From an uncultured bacterium (lineage in GTDB: Bacteria > Hydrogenedentota > Hydrogenedentia > Hydrogenedentales > CAILVY01): a stretch of 64,000 bases of DNA. Shown here one piece after another: positions 16,174 to 24,584 of the stretch. Within the stretch, counting starts at the first letter, position 1. Every line of letters starts with the position of its first letter. The translations under genes and the position numbers were made by a program. The notes under the pieces were generated by a model, which was given only the letters and a program-made list of their open reading frames with translations, did no database searches and was not told where the DNA came from. Location of the stretch: positions 124,001-188,000 of the forward strand of contig CALEDJ010000005.1 of the NCBI GenBank assembly GCA_937951485.1. Reading direction: 5' to 3'.

Positions 16174-18633
16174 ATGCGGACCCATGTGTCGTTCCCGTTT
16201 CGGTGCTTTGTCATCAGCGCCATGCTGTTTTCCGGCGCGGTCGGACTTTCGTTCCCCGCGGCCCATGCGCAGGGCGACATTGACTGGTGCAGCATCCAAC
16301 CGTGTTCATTGTCTTTTTGCCTGAGCCTCGGCTACAACGCCGGATATGAGCAGGCCACGCGGGACATGTACGCCGCCATCCCGTTCATCGGCAATCCCGA
16401 TCTGATGGACCTGAATTTCAACGGGATGAAGGATGTCGCGGAGGCGCGCCTGCTGGATGCCATTCTGGCCAACCGCCAGGCCCCCAACCATTGCTGCGTT
16501 TATAATCCCTACATCCAGAATCGGATTGCCGCGGCCCTGATCGCCCCGGCCATCATCGCCGCCTTGGACCAGATTCCCGAATACCTGCGCCCGAACATCA
16601 CCTCAAATCAACTCGCGGCCTGGATGGCCGGACTGGCCACGAGCGGCCAGGCGGAAACCATCAATGCCACCTTGTCGTTTCTAACCGTCCTTGTTCCCGA
16701 TCTGCCAGACATTGATCTGGCCGTTTTTGACGGGTCCGCCCAGATTTATCTCGCGCCCGGGGGACACGCCGACGCCGACGGCGTCTGCAATCGGGGCGAA
16801 TACAATGCCGTGGTCAGCAGCAGCACCTTGGAGCCCATCACCGAGCAGGAGTTGGCCGGCTATGTCGCCGCCGCCATGCATGCCGCCGTGAACGATGACG
16901 GCGGCGGTTGCCCCGTATGTGAAGGGGAAGGCGAGGGCGAAGGGGAAGGAGAAGGAGAAGGCGAGGGGGAAGGCGAGGGCGAAGGGGAAATCCCCTGCCA
17001 TTATGCGGAACCATGTACCTTGGTTTGTTCCGGACAGGCCCGGAGCGTCGGACTGGAGACGCTGCTGCGGACCATTTATGGCAACCCGCTTATCGGCCTC
17101 AATCCCGATACCCTGGACAACGACAGTAACGGCATCGTGGACGTCGCGCATGCCAAACTGCTGGATACGGTGCTTGCAACCCCCTCGTTGCCTGTCTTCT
17201 GCTGCGTGGACGCCGCCTATGAGAACAATCTGGCCCCCGCGCAAGCCGTTGCCGACGCCATCTATGCCGCCGCTCCCTATCTGGGGTTAGTGTTGCCTAA
17301 AGCGAACTTCATCGCGCTGCTGCGCGGCATCGCAACACTGGGCGAAGAAAGTACATTGCAATCTATCGTGGACCTGTTACGGCAGATTCCGGGCATCCCT
17401 GCCATTGACATCAGCGTATTCGACATGTCCGCCGGGCAATACTTGGGCGCAGCCTTTGGCGATGCCGACCGCGACGGCGCATGCAACCTCGGCGAATACA
17501 ACGCCGTGGTGACAGGCCCCGAGGATTTTGCCGCGTTTGTCGCGGCGGCGCTCAATCCGGCATTGCGCGATGATGGCGGCGGTTGTGATCCATGTGAAGG
17601 CGAAGGCGAAGGCGAGGGCGAAGGCGAAGGCGAAGGCGAAGGTGAAGGCGAAGGCGAAGGCGAGGGCGAGGGCGAAGGCGAGGGCGAAGGCGAAGGTGAA
17701 GGCGAGGGCGAAGGCGAAGGTGAAGGCGAGGGCGAAGGTGAAGGCGAGGGCGAAGGTGAAGGTGAAGGTGAAGGCGAGGGCGAAGGTGAAGGCGAAGAAT
17801 GCGTACTTGCAGCATGCCCGGATTTCGACAGTGAAGGTGCGGCGTTCATCGCCCTGTTGTCTGCACTGCTCGGAATGGTCCTGCCGGGATGGGACGTTTG
17901 TGATCTGGATTCGTCGGGCATTCCGGACAGTTGGGAAATCGCCCTTTTCGAGGAAGTCATATGTCGGGGGGGCGGCGATTTCGACGATGCCCCGCTGTGC
18001 GCGTTTCTTCACAACCGCGCCATTCTGCGCGGAGAGACCGATCCCGGTGTCGTGGGACCGTTTGAAAATGTCCTCGCGGCCTTGTTGTCCATCAGTACGG
18101 AGATGCAGGACACCATGCGCACCCTGGGTCTTCTGGGCGGCTACGTCGTGGCCGGCGCCACGGAAGCCGGGGAACCCTTCTCGGCGACTGGTGACCCGGA
18201 TGGGGACGGCCTGATCAACCTCGTGGAATTCGGCAGCGTGTTTGAGGCGGGGCTTGGCCGCGCAGCCTATGTTCAGGCCGCCCTGACACCCGATGGCGGC
18301 GAAGGCGAAGGCGGAGTGGAGGGCGATATCCATGCCGCCGACCTGAATGGCGATGGCGTCATCTCGCTGTCCGAACTGCTGCGCGTCATCCAGTTCTTCA
18401 ATACCGGCGGCTACCACTGCGCCGCGCCGCCGGACAGTACGGAAGACGGTTACGCGCCGGGCGCCAATCCCGCGCATCAGGAGTGCACGCCGCATTCCAG
18501 TGACTACAATCCCCAGGACTGGCAGGTCAGCATCTCCGAATTGCTGCGTTTGATTCAGTTCTTCAATTCCGGCGGTTACCATGCGTGTCCGGAAGGCGAA
18601 GATGGATTCTGCCCCGGCCATACAGTCCGCTGA
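16174..18633 (+). CDS. Secreted three-module EF-hand protein with (Gly-Glu)n linkers
   Basis: From ATG 16174 (after AAAGAGAGGAATC) this is an 819-residue exported protein; a signal peptide ends near 'FPAAHAQG'. Three related modules of about 200 residues follow. Each starts with a cysteine-rich opening, has a calcium-loop-like segment ('DLNFNGMKDVAEARLL', 'DNDSNGIVDVAHAKLL', 'DLDSSGIPDSWEIALF'), and has a second loop near its end ('DADGVCNRGEYNAVV', 'DADRDGACNLGEYNAVV', 'DPDGDGLINLVEF'). Modules are joined by Gly-Glu repeats of about 23 and 68 residues. The C-terminus carries two dockerin-like repeats ('SLSELLRVIQFFNTGGYHC', 'SISELLRLIQFFNSGGYH'). The function is unknown; calcium-dependent adhesion or assembly is an inference. 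Another possible start is ATG 16102. Confidence 0.8.
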   Translation: MRTHVSFPFRCFVISAMLFSGAVGLSFPAAHAQGDIDWCSIQPCSLSFCLSLGYNAGYEQATRDMYAAIPFIGNPDLMDLNFNGMKDVAEARLLDAILANRQAPNHCCVYNPYIQNRIAAALIAPAIIAALDQIPEYLRPNITSNQLAAWMAGLATSGQAETINATLSFLTVLVPDLPDIDLAVFDGSAQIYLAPGGHADADGVCNRGEYNAVVSSSTLEPITEQELAGYVAAAMHAAVNDDGGGCPVCEGEGEGEGEGEGEGEGEGEGEGEIPCHYAEPCTLVCSGQARSVGLETLLRTIYGNPLIGLNPDTLDNDSNGIVDVAHAKLLDTVLATPSLPVFCCVDAAYENNLAPAQAVADAIYAAAPYLGLVLPKANFIALLRGIATLGEESTLQSIVDLLRQIPGIPAIDISVFDMSAGQYLGAAFGDADRDGACNLGEYNAVVTGPEDFAAFVAAALNPALRDDGGGCDPCEGEGEGEGEGEGEGEGEGEGEGEGEGEGEGEGEGEGEGEGEGEGEGEGEGEGEGEGEGEGEGEGEGEECVLAACPDFDSEGAAFIALLSALLGMVLPGWDVCDLDSSGIPDSWEIALFEEVICRGGGDFDDAPLCAFLHNRAILRGETDPGVVGPFENVLAALLSISTEMQDTMRTLGLLGGYVVAGATEAGEPFSATGDPDGDGLINLVEFGSVFEAGLGRAAYVQAALTPDGGEGEGGVEGDIHAADLNGDGVISLSELLRVIQFFNTGGYHCAAPPDSTEDGYAPGANPAHQECTPHSSDYNPQDWQVSISELLRLIQFFNSGGYHACPEGEDGFCPGHTVR
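16921..16989 (+). repeat. First (Gly-Glu)n coding repeat
   Basis: A run of alternating GAA/GAG and GGC/GGG codons encodes a 23-residue Glu-Gly linker between modules 1 and 2. Synonymous codons vary, so the 6-bp units are not identical. Confidence 0.85.
17596..17799 (+). repeat. Second, long (Gly-Glu)n coding repeat
   Basis: A 204-bp imperfect 6-bp tandem repeat (GGC/GGT GAA/GAG) encodes a 68-residue Glu-Gly linker between modules 2 and 3. The repeat opens other frames too, which gives several spurious low-complexity ORFs in the track. Length variation by slippage would stay in frame. Confidence 0.9.
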
Positions 18634-18654
18634 ATCCAACCGCATTCGCATACA

Positions 18655-18687
18655 TGCCGCCCCCTGCCGCCGGCGGGGGGCGGTTTC
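18655..18687 (+). terminator. GC-rich hairpin after the EF-hand gene
   Basis: CCGCCCCC, a short loop, then GGGGGGCGG and TTTCG lie 22 bp past the stop codon. The stem is strong but the T-run is short, so the terminator call is moderate. The rest of the 374-bp gap before ileS shows no gene and no T-box-like AGGGUGGNACCGCG. Confidence 0.5.
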
Positions 18688-19007
18688 GTGCGCACCCCGG
18701 CAACAATGTTGTCATGCCCGCCTGGGGATGCGCATATTTTCGGGGAAACTTGAAAAAACCGGGGCGAAAGCGCGATCATAGGGCATCCCCAGTGTTCTTA
18801 TGCCCCTGACTATCATCTTTACTGGGAACAACAACCACCGGAAGAGTGTCCGAGTTGATTCGCGTTGTCCATGGCGGCGCTTTTCGGCAGGAAGGACGCA
18901 CCCGGAATCGTGGGGGTGGTCATTGCGCGTGATAGGGCGCATCGCGCCACATTACGTGGCAACCTGGTATGAACCAGCACTTTTGCTGCTGAAGGAAAGT
19001 CGTTTTC

Positions 19008-22000
19008 ATGAGTGACCCTGTTTTTGCGCCGGTTCCGACGTCGTTCAGTTTTTCGAAGACGGAACTGGAGATCATTCGTTTCTGGAAGGAACGGGACATC
19101 TATCACCGCAGCCTGAAGCAGCGGGAGGGCGCGCCGCGTTTTGTGTTTTACGAGGGGCCGCCCACAGCCAACGGCATGCCGCATCCCGGCCACTGCCTGA
19201 CCCGCACGATCAAGGACATTTTCCCGCGTTACAAGACCATGGCCGGGTACTATTGTGAGCGCAAGGCGGGCTGGGACACGCACGGTCTCCCGGTGGAGGT
19301 GGAGGTCTGCAAGGCGCTGGGCATTCTCGACGGCGGCAAGGCGGCCATCGAGGACTACGGCATCGAGGCGTTCAACCGCCGCTGCATCGAATCGGTTTTC
19401 CGTTACAAAAAGGAATGGGAAGACCTGACGGATCGCATCGGCTTCTGGGTGGACCTGGATGAAGCCTACGTCACTTTCCACCAGCGTTACATCGAGAGCG
19501 TCTGGTGGGCGTTGAAGCAACTCTTCGATCGCGGTCTGCTCTACAAGGGCCACAAGGTGGTCTGGTGGTGGGCGCAGGGGGGAACGGCGCTGTCGGCGGG
19601 CGAAGTGGGCGAAGGCTACCGCGACACCGACGACCCCGCCATCACAGTCGCGCTGGCGCTCACCCCCGAAAGCCGCGCGCGGATCGGCATGGCCGACCGC
19701 CCGGTGAGTCTGCTCATCTGGACGACAACCCCCTGGACGCTCGTCAGCAATTGCGCGGCATGCGTGGGCGCGGACATCGAGTACGCCGTGGTGCAGCCCG
19801 ACCCCGCCAAGCCGGATTGCCATATCCTGGCGGGGCCGCTGGTGGCATCGTATTTCGGCGAAAGCGCCGCCATCCTCAAGACCCTCAAGGGCGCGGATTT
19901 GCTGGGGCTGCGCTATGAGCCGCTGTTCAATTACGACACGCCGCGGATCATCGGCACGGGACGCCCTTCTGAAAAACACTGGCTTGTCATCGCAGGCGAT
20001 TTCGTGGACCTCGCCACCGGCACGGGCATTGTCCATATCGCCCCCGCATTCGGGGAGGATGACTACCGCGTCTGCCGCGAACAGGATGTCGGCTTTCTGT
20101 GTTTCATCAAACCCGATGGCGCGTTTGACGACCGGGTGACGGATGTGGACCCCTACGACCAGACGCCCCTCGCGGGGCAATTCTGCAAAACGGCGGACAA
20201 GGCCATCATCCGCATCCTCAAGGAACGCGGGCTGGTGCTCCGCCATGAGCAGTACCGGCACGCTTATCCCTTTTGCCCGCGCGCGGAGGATGACCCGCTC
20301 ATTCAATACGCGCGGGAGAGTTGGTTCATCCGCACGTCGGATTTCATCGCGGATTTTCTGGCGAACAACCGCGAAATCCGCTGGCAGCCGGAGCACATCC
20401 GCGACGGGCGTTTCGGCAATTTCCTGGAAACGAACGTGGACTGGGCGCTTTCGCGCGAACGTTACTGGGGCACGCCGCTGCCGGTGTGGGTCTGCGAGAA
20501 AACCGGCTACATGGAGTGTATCGGTTCCTACGCCGAACTGATGGCGAAGCCCGGCGTAGCGGGCATGGAATGCTGGGAACGCGAGAAGGCGGAACACCCG
20601 GAACTCAGCGAGGATCTGCGCATCCACAAGCCGTTCATTGACGCCATCACCTACCAAAGCCCCAAGGATCCGTCCGCGCGGATGCGCCGCGTGGCGGAAG
20701 TGATTGACTGCTGGTTCGACGCGGGCTGCATGCCCTTCGCGCAGTGGGGCTACCCCCATGTTCCCGGATCGGCGGAAAAATTCGAGGAACGTTTTCCGGC
20801 GGATTTCATCAGCGAGGCGATTGACCAGACGCGCGGCTGGTTCTATGCCCTGCTGGCCATCAGCACGCTTGTCTTCGGCAGGGAAAAAGCCCCTTGGCCG
20901 CATCCTTTCCGCAACTGCATCTGTCTCGGTCTCATCCTCGGTGAAGACGGGCAAAAACTGTCCAAGCGTCTCAAGAATTACAGCGAGCCGGCGGTGCTCT
21001 TCGAGAAGTACAGCGCCGATGCGTTGCGCTGGAGTTTCATCGCGAAGAATCCGCCCACGACCAGCACCCGCCTCTCGGAACGCATCGTGCAGGAAGTGCA
21101 GGGCGAACTCCTGATGCGGTGGTTTAATGTGTACAGTTTCTTCACCATTTATGCGAATCTCGACGGCTTTCAGCCCGCGGCGGCGCCGCCGGAATTTCTG
21201 CGCGATATGGCGGCGGACCCTTCTGCGCTTGCCGACCAGCCCGTCGCCGGCGCTTCGGTCTGCCCCTGTGCGCCCCGGGACGCCCGCTGCGAATTGGACC
21301 GATGGGTGCTCCACGAACTCGACCGGACCGTGCTGGAGGTGCGGGCATCGCTGGACAACTACGAAACCTTCCCCGCCGCCCGTGCGATTTCCGCCTTTGT
21401 GGACAGCCTCTCCAACTGGTATGTGCGCCGCAGCCGCGCCCGTTTCTGGGCAAGCGAATGGACGCAGGACAAAGCCGACGCCTACTGGACGCTCTATGAA
21501 TGTCTGCTGAAACTCGCGCGACTCGCCGCGCCGTTCACGCCGTTCTTCAGCGAATACACGTGGCGCGCGCTGGCCGCCCCGCTGCCGGGCGCGGCCGAAA
21601 GCGTGCATCTGGCCGCCTATCCGGCGGCCGACCCCGCCGTTATAGACCGCGACCTGCTCGACGGCATGGCAATCACGCGCGAGGCGGTCACGCTGGGGCT
21701 GAGCGCGCGCCGCGCGCAGAACATCAGGGTGCGTCAGCCGCTGGGCCTGTGCGAACTGGTTCTCACCGACGCAACCCTGAAGGAGGCGCTGCGCCGCCAT
21801 CTGGATCTCATCCAGGAGGAACTGAACATCAAGCGGGTGGAATTCTGCGATACCCCGGAAATGTATGTGGCCTACGAGGTGCGGCCGAACTTCAAGACGC
21901 TCGGACCGCGCTTCGGCAAGAAAGTCAACGCCGTGCGCCAGGCGCTGGCCGCCGCCGACGGCGCAGACCTCCGCGCGCGCATGCAGACCGGTGGCATCCA

Positions 22001-22412
22001 ACTCGACATCGAGGGCGAGACCGTCGAACTCGGTCCCGACGATGTGGATGTGCGGCTCACGCCGAAGCCGGGCTTCTCCGCCGCGCAGGGCAGGAACATG
22101 GTGGTGGTCATCTCCACCGAGATCACCGAAGAACTCCGGCACGAGGGCTGGGTCCGCGAATTCATCCGGCTCGTGCAGGAAATCCGCAAGGAACAAGGGC
22201 TGCCCTACGATGCGCGCATTGATGTCCGGCTCCGCACCGCCGACGAAGAATTGGCGGCGGTCATCGCGCGCTACCGCAACGCTATCAGCGGAGAAGTCCT
22301 TGCCACTTCCCTCGAGGCCACGGACGAACCCGGCGACGGCGCAAAAACCCTGGAGATTGACGAGCGCAGCGTCGCGGTGCATATTGTTCCGCATACCGCG
22401 CCGGCGCAATAG
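19008..22412 (+). CDS. ileS: Isoleucyl-tRNA synthetase, type-2-like
   Basis: This 1134-residue cytosolic class Ia synthetase charges tRNA-Ile with isoleucine. The HIGH-type motif is 'MPHPGHCLTR' (about residues 55-64) and the KMSKS-type motif is 'QKLSKRLKNY' (about 649-658). The editing domain carries 'WTTTPWTLVSNCAACVG'. The anticodon-binding domain is near 'DRWVLHELDRTVLEV' and 'FVDSLSNWYVRRSRARFW'. The length, 'GWDTHGLPVEVEVCKALGI', and lack of a C-terminal zinc-finger Cys cluster match the eukaryote-like type-2 enzymes rather than the about 940-residue type 1. In other bacteria type 2 enzymes are often mupirocin-insensitive. Start ATG 19008 follows AAGGAAAG. Confidence 0.96.
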   Translation: MSDPVFAPVPTSFSFSKTELEIIRFWKERDIYHRSLKQREGAPRFVFYEGPPTANGMPHPGHCLTRTIKDIFPRYKTMAGYYCERKAGWDTHGLPVEVEVCKALGILDGGKAAIEDYGIEAFNRRCIESVFRYKKEWEDLTDRIGFWVDLDEAYVTFHQRYIESVWWALKQLFDRGLLYKGHKVVWWWAQGGTALSAGEVGEGYRDTDDPAITVALALTPESRARIGMADRPVSLLIWTTTPWTLVSNCAACVGADIEYAVVQPDPAKPDCHILAGPLVASYFGESAAILKTLKGADLLGLRYEPLFNYDTPRIIGTGRPSEKHWLVIAGDFVDLATGTGIVHIAPAFGEDDYRVCREQDVGFLCFIKPDGAFDDRVTDVDPYDQTPLAGQFCKTADKAIIRILKERGLVLRHEQYRHAYPFCPRAEDDPLIQYARESWFIRTSDFIADFLANNREIRWQPEHIRDGRFGNFLETNVDWALSRERYWGTPLPVWVCEKTGYMECIGSYAELMAKPGVAGMECWEREKAEHPELSEDLRIHKPFIDAITYQSPKDPSARMRRVAEVIDCWFDAGCMPFAQWGYPHVPGSAEKFEERFPADFISEAIDQTRGWFYALLAISTLVFGREKAPWPHPFRNCICLGLILGEDGQKLSKRLKNYSEPAVLFEKYSADALRWSFIAKNPPTTSTRLSERIVQEVQGELLMRWFNVYSFFTIYANLDGFQPAAAPPEFLRDMAADPSALADQPVAGASVCPCAPRDARCELDRWVLHELDRTVLEVRASLDNYETFPAARAISAFVDSLSNWYVRRSRARFWASEWTQDKADAYWTLYECLLKLARLAAPFTPFFSEYTWRALAAPLPGAAESVHLAAYPAADPAVIDRDLLDGMAITREAVTLGLSARRAQNIRVRQPLGLCELVLTDATLKEALRRHLDLIQEELNIKRVEFCDTPEMYVAYEVRPNFKTLGPRFGKKVNAVRQALAAADGADLRARMQTGGIQLDIEGETVELGPDDVDVRLTPKPGFSAAQGRNMVVVISTEITEELRHEGWVREFIRLVQEIRKEQGLPYDARIDVRLRTADEELAAVIARYRNAISGEVLATSLEATDEPGDGAKTLEIDERSVAVHIVPHTAPAQ

Positions 22413-22600
22413 AGGCTGAGATTCTGGCCTGAACGGCATACTCTCTATTGCTTCCCGGTAAGATTGGAAGCAATGCAACGAGTTGAAACCAAACAAGGTG
22501 CTGCTGGAACAAATGGTGAAACGGGATTGTTCAGATCATCGTTGTCCCGTTTTACGCTTCAAGAAACAGGTATCAGATATTTGAGGGTGCACCATGAAGA

Positions 22601-22643
22601 ACATCCCCCGGCGCTTCGCGCCACCCCCTTCAAAGGGGGATTT
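22601..22643 (+). repeat. REP-like element, copy A
   Basis: ACATCCCCCGGCGCTTCGCG and following bases form two small hairpins: GGCGC-TTC-GCGCC and CCCCCTT-CA-AAGGGGG. The same element recurs at 22777-22818, 22819-22857 and 48809-48843. Confidence 0.75.
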
Positions 22644-22776
22644 CACTTCCATGACCCTAAGTGGAGTTGTACGCCCTTCTAAAGGGGATTTCGTCTCCAT
22701 CCTTCAAGGGGGATTGCATGCCTTTGAATATGTGCGCGTTACGAAGATGCGCCTTTACTTGGAATCACGACAAGAA

Positions 22777-22857
22777 AATCCCCCTTTGAACGCGGTGGGG
22801 CGGAGCGCCGGGGGATGTCCCCCTTTGACGGGGGTGGCGCGAAGCGCCGGGGGATGT
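22777..22857 (-). repeat. REP-like element, tandem copies B and C
   Basis: Two back-to-back copies in the orientation opposite to copy A, about 42 and 39 bp. Copy B differs at a few positions (GGAGCGCC instead of GAAGCGCC). Inverted pairs such as A versus B/C are typical of REP clusters and could fold together in RNA. Confidence 0.75.
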
Positions 22858-22909
22858 TTCTTCTCTTTCCAGGTTTTCGTCGAGGGACAATAACAGCAGG
22901 GAGTCCATT

Positions 22910-24112
22910 ATGAAAGCGGTGATAATGGCGGCGGGGAAATCCACCCGCACCTATCCGTTGACGCTGACGCGCCCCAAGGCGCTGCTGCCCGTCTGCAATA
23001 AAAGCATCCTGGAACACCAACTGGAGGCGCTGCCGGACTGCGTTGACGAGGTCGTGCTTGTCGTGGGTTACAGGGGCGACATGATCCGCGAACGCTTCGG
23101 CGATGTCTTTGGCGGGCGGCGCCTGCGTTACGTGGAGCAGAAACAACAACGGGGCACCGGCCATGCGATCCTTGTGTGCGAAGATGCCATTGATGGCCCC
23201 TTTCTCGCGATGAACGGGGACGACCTCTTCGCGGCGGAGGACCTGGCGCGGATTGCCGAGGCACACCAGGCCGCCCTCGCGAAGTGTGTCGAAGACCCGC
23301 GCCTCTACGGCATCTATGAAACCGACGCCGAAGGGCGCGTCCTCCGCCTCGTGGAAAAACCCGGCGAGGTGTTTTCCAATCTGGCCAACATCGGTGTTTA
23401 TAAATTCAATCCGGACGTGTTTGACGTGTTGCGTCGTACGCCGCTGTCGGAACGCGGCGAAATCGAAATCACCTCGGCGGTGCAAACGCTCGCGGAGACC
23501 GGCGAATTCCGCGTCATCGAAGCGTCCGGATACTGGCTGCCCATCGGATATCCGTGGCATCTGCTCGACGCAAACGCCTATCTGCTCGATCACCATTTCC
23601 GCCCGGAGGTCCTCGGCGAAATTCATCCCGCAGCGCATATTACAGGCCCGGTGGCCGTCGGCAGGGGCACGATCATCCGCCCGGGGACGGTCATTGAAGG
23701 CCCCGTCTGCATCGGCGATGACTGCATCATCGGCCCCAACTGCTGGATTCGACCCCACAGCACCATTGGCCACGGCTGCCGCGTCAGTCAGGCCAGCGAA
23801 ATCAAGAACTCTATCCTCATGAACGGCGCATGCGCCCCGCACCAGAATTACGTCGGAGACAGCATCCTCGGTGAAAAGGTCAACCTGGGCTGCGGCACGG
23901 TCACCGCAAATTTCCGCCATGACGGGCGCACCCACGGCTCCGTCATCCAAGGCGTTCTTATTGACTCCGGCCGCACCAAACTCGGCGCGGTCTTCGGTGA
24001 CCACGTTCACACCGGCATCAACACCTCCATCTACCCCGGACGCAAACTCTGGCCCCACACTTTCACCCGCCCCGGCGAAATCGTGGATCGGGACATCATC
24101 GGCGAGGAATAG
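22910..24112 (+). CDS. Sugar-1-phosphate nucleotidyltransferase with acyltransferase-like left-handed beta-helix
   Basis: This 400-residue two-domain enzyme is related to GlmU and archaeal bifunctional nucleotidylyltransferases. The N-terminal NTP-transferase domain has 'VIMAAGKSTRTYPLTLTRPKALLPV' (pyrophosphorylase signature), 'QQRGTGHAIL' and 'AMNGDDLF' (metal-binding acidic pair). Residues about 240-395 form hexapeptide repeats: 'IGDDCIIGPNCWIRPHSTIGHGCRV' and 'EKVNLGCGTVTANFRHDGRTH', close to the GlmU acetyl-CoA site region. It would make an NDP-sugar such as UDP-GlcNAc or dTDP-glucose for envelope glycans; which one cannot be read from sequence. Start ATG 22910 has CAGCAGGGAG upstream. 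It stands alone. Confidence 0.85.
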   Translation: MKAVIMAAGKSTRTYPLTLTRPKALLPVCNKSILEHQLEALPDCVDEVVLVVGYRGDMIRERFGDVFGGRRLRYVEQKQQRGTGHAILVCEDAIDGPFLAMNGDDLFAAEDLARIAEAHQAALAKCVEDPRLYGIYETDAEGRVLRLVEKPGEVFSNLANIGVYKFNPDVFDVLRRTPLSERGEIEITSAVQTLAETGEFRVIEASGYWLPIGYPWHLLDANAYLLDHHFRPEVLGEIHPAAHITGPVAVGRGTIIRPGTVIEGPVCIGDDCIIGPNCWIRPHSTIGHGCRVSQASEIKNSILMNGACAPHQNYVGDSILGEKVNLGCGTVTANFRHDGRTHGSVIQGVLIDSGRTKLGAVFGDHVHTGINTSIYPGRKLWPHTFTRPGEIVDRDIIGEE

Positions 24113-24177
24113 AACGCCTTGGCCGCCTTTGTCTTGCCACCGTTCATATTTTTTAACGCAAAGGCGCAAAGGAATAC

Positions 24178-24562
24178 TCACAGGCCATTGATTACGCGAT
24201 GAATGCCATTCTTGACCGAGCGTTCGCCGAAATGAATCACCAGACCAGGTTTCAGATTGCGCAGGCGTAAACAGGTCAGGCACTGGGCTTCAAATATTGC
24301 ACTGTATTGCGTTGTGGCCTTGTTTTCCACGATAACGAGGTCCTCGAAACACATCTATGACCTGAGGCGATACCAAGAACCGGCTTTTGCAGAGGATCGG
24401 CAAGGGCACTTGCCGGGTTCCCTTCAGGCCGCGATGATCCAATTCCCAAAGCGGCGCCTTTTGGTAAACACTCTCCAGCAGGCCCGGCCCGCCCAGTGTC
24501 GGGTGCGCCTCAATCGCAGCATCCACAATCACAGACGCGATGTCGTTTTCTTTGAGTTTCAT
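24178..24562 (-). pseudogene. GxxExxY family gene, broken by frameshifts and a stop
   Basis: The first part reads 'NDIASVIVDAAIEAHPTLGGPGLLESVYQ' and 'RGLKGTRQVPLPI', the start of GxxExxY (DUF2800-like nuclease-fold) proteins. After about residue 48 the frame is lost. The expected continuation is found in another frame as 'FEDLVIVENKATTQYSAIF', 'RLRNLKPGLVIHFGERSVKN' and 'IHRVING', ending at the stop 24178-24180. A stop codon and at least two indels separate the parts. The ORF track's 90-residue version is therefore not a working protein. Such genes are scattered and mobile in many phyla. Confidence 0.8.
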
Positions 24563-24584
24563 GCCCTTCTCTTTGCGTTTTGCG

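Larger units (their letters stand above)
22413..22909. other. Repeat-filled intergenic region
   Basis: No gene is seen. It contains three copies (two inverted relative to the first) of a REP-like element plus partial AAAGGGGATTTC pieces. Small ORFs here translate to 'RRFAPPPSKGD'-like strings that are repeat-derived. Confidence 0.7.

Noticed and set aside
17596-17799. Possible CRISPR-like or satellite array
   Set aside because: The 6-bp units are in-frame Gly-Glu codons inside a protein gene, with no spacers.
17277-18651. Low-complexity minus-strand ORFs ('SPSPSP', 'FAFTFAF') and the plus-strand 'KAKAKV' ORF
   Set aside because: They are other frames of the (Gly-Glu)n coding repeat, which keeps all frames free of stops.
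18634-19007. T-box or other leader element for ileS
   Set aside because: No T-box core sequence or clear antiterminator was found; only a hairpin near the preceding gene's stop.
18819-22496. 1225-codon minus-strand ORF
   Set aside because: It is antisense to ileS, which has full synthetase motifs; the long open frame reflects high GC and codon bias.
22594-22893. 99-codon ORF with 'RRFAPPPSKGD'
   Set aside because: Made of REP-like repeat sequence; this translation is a common artefact.
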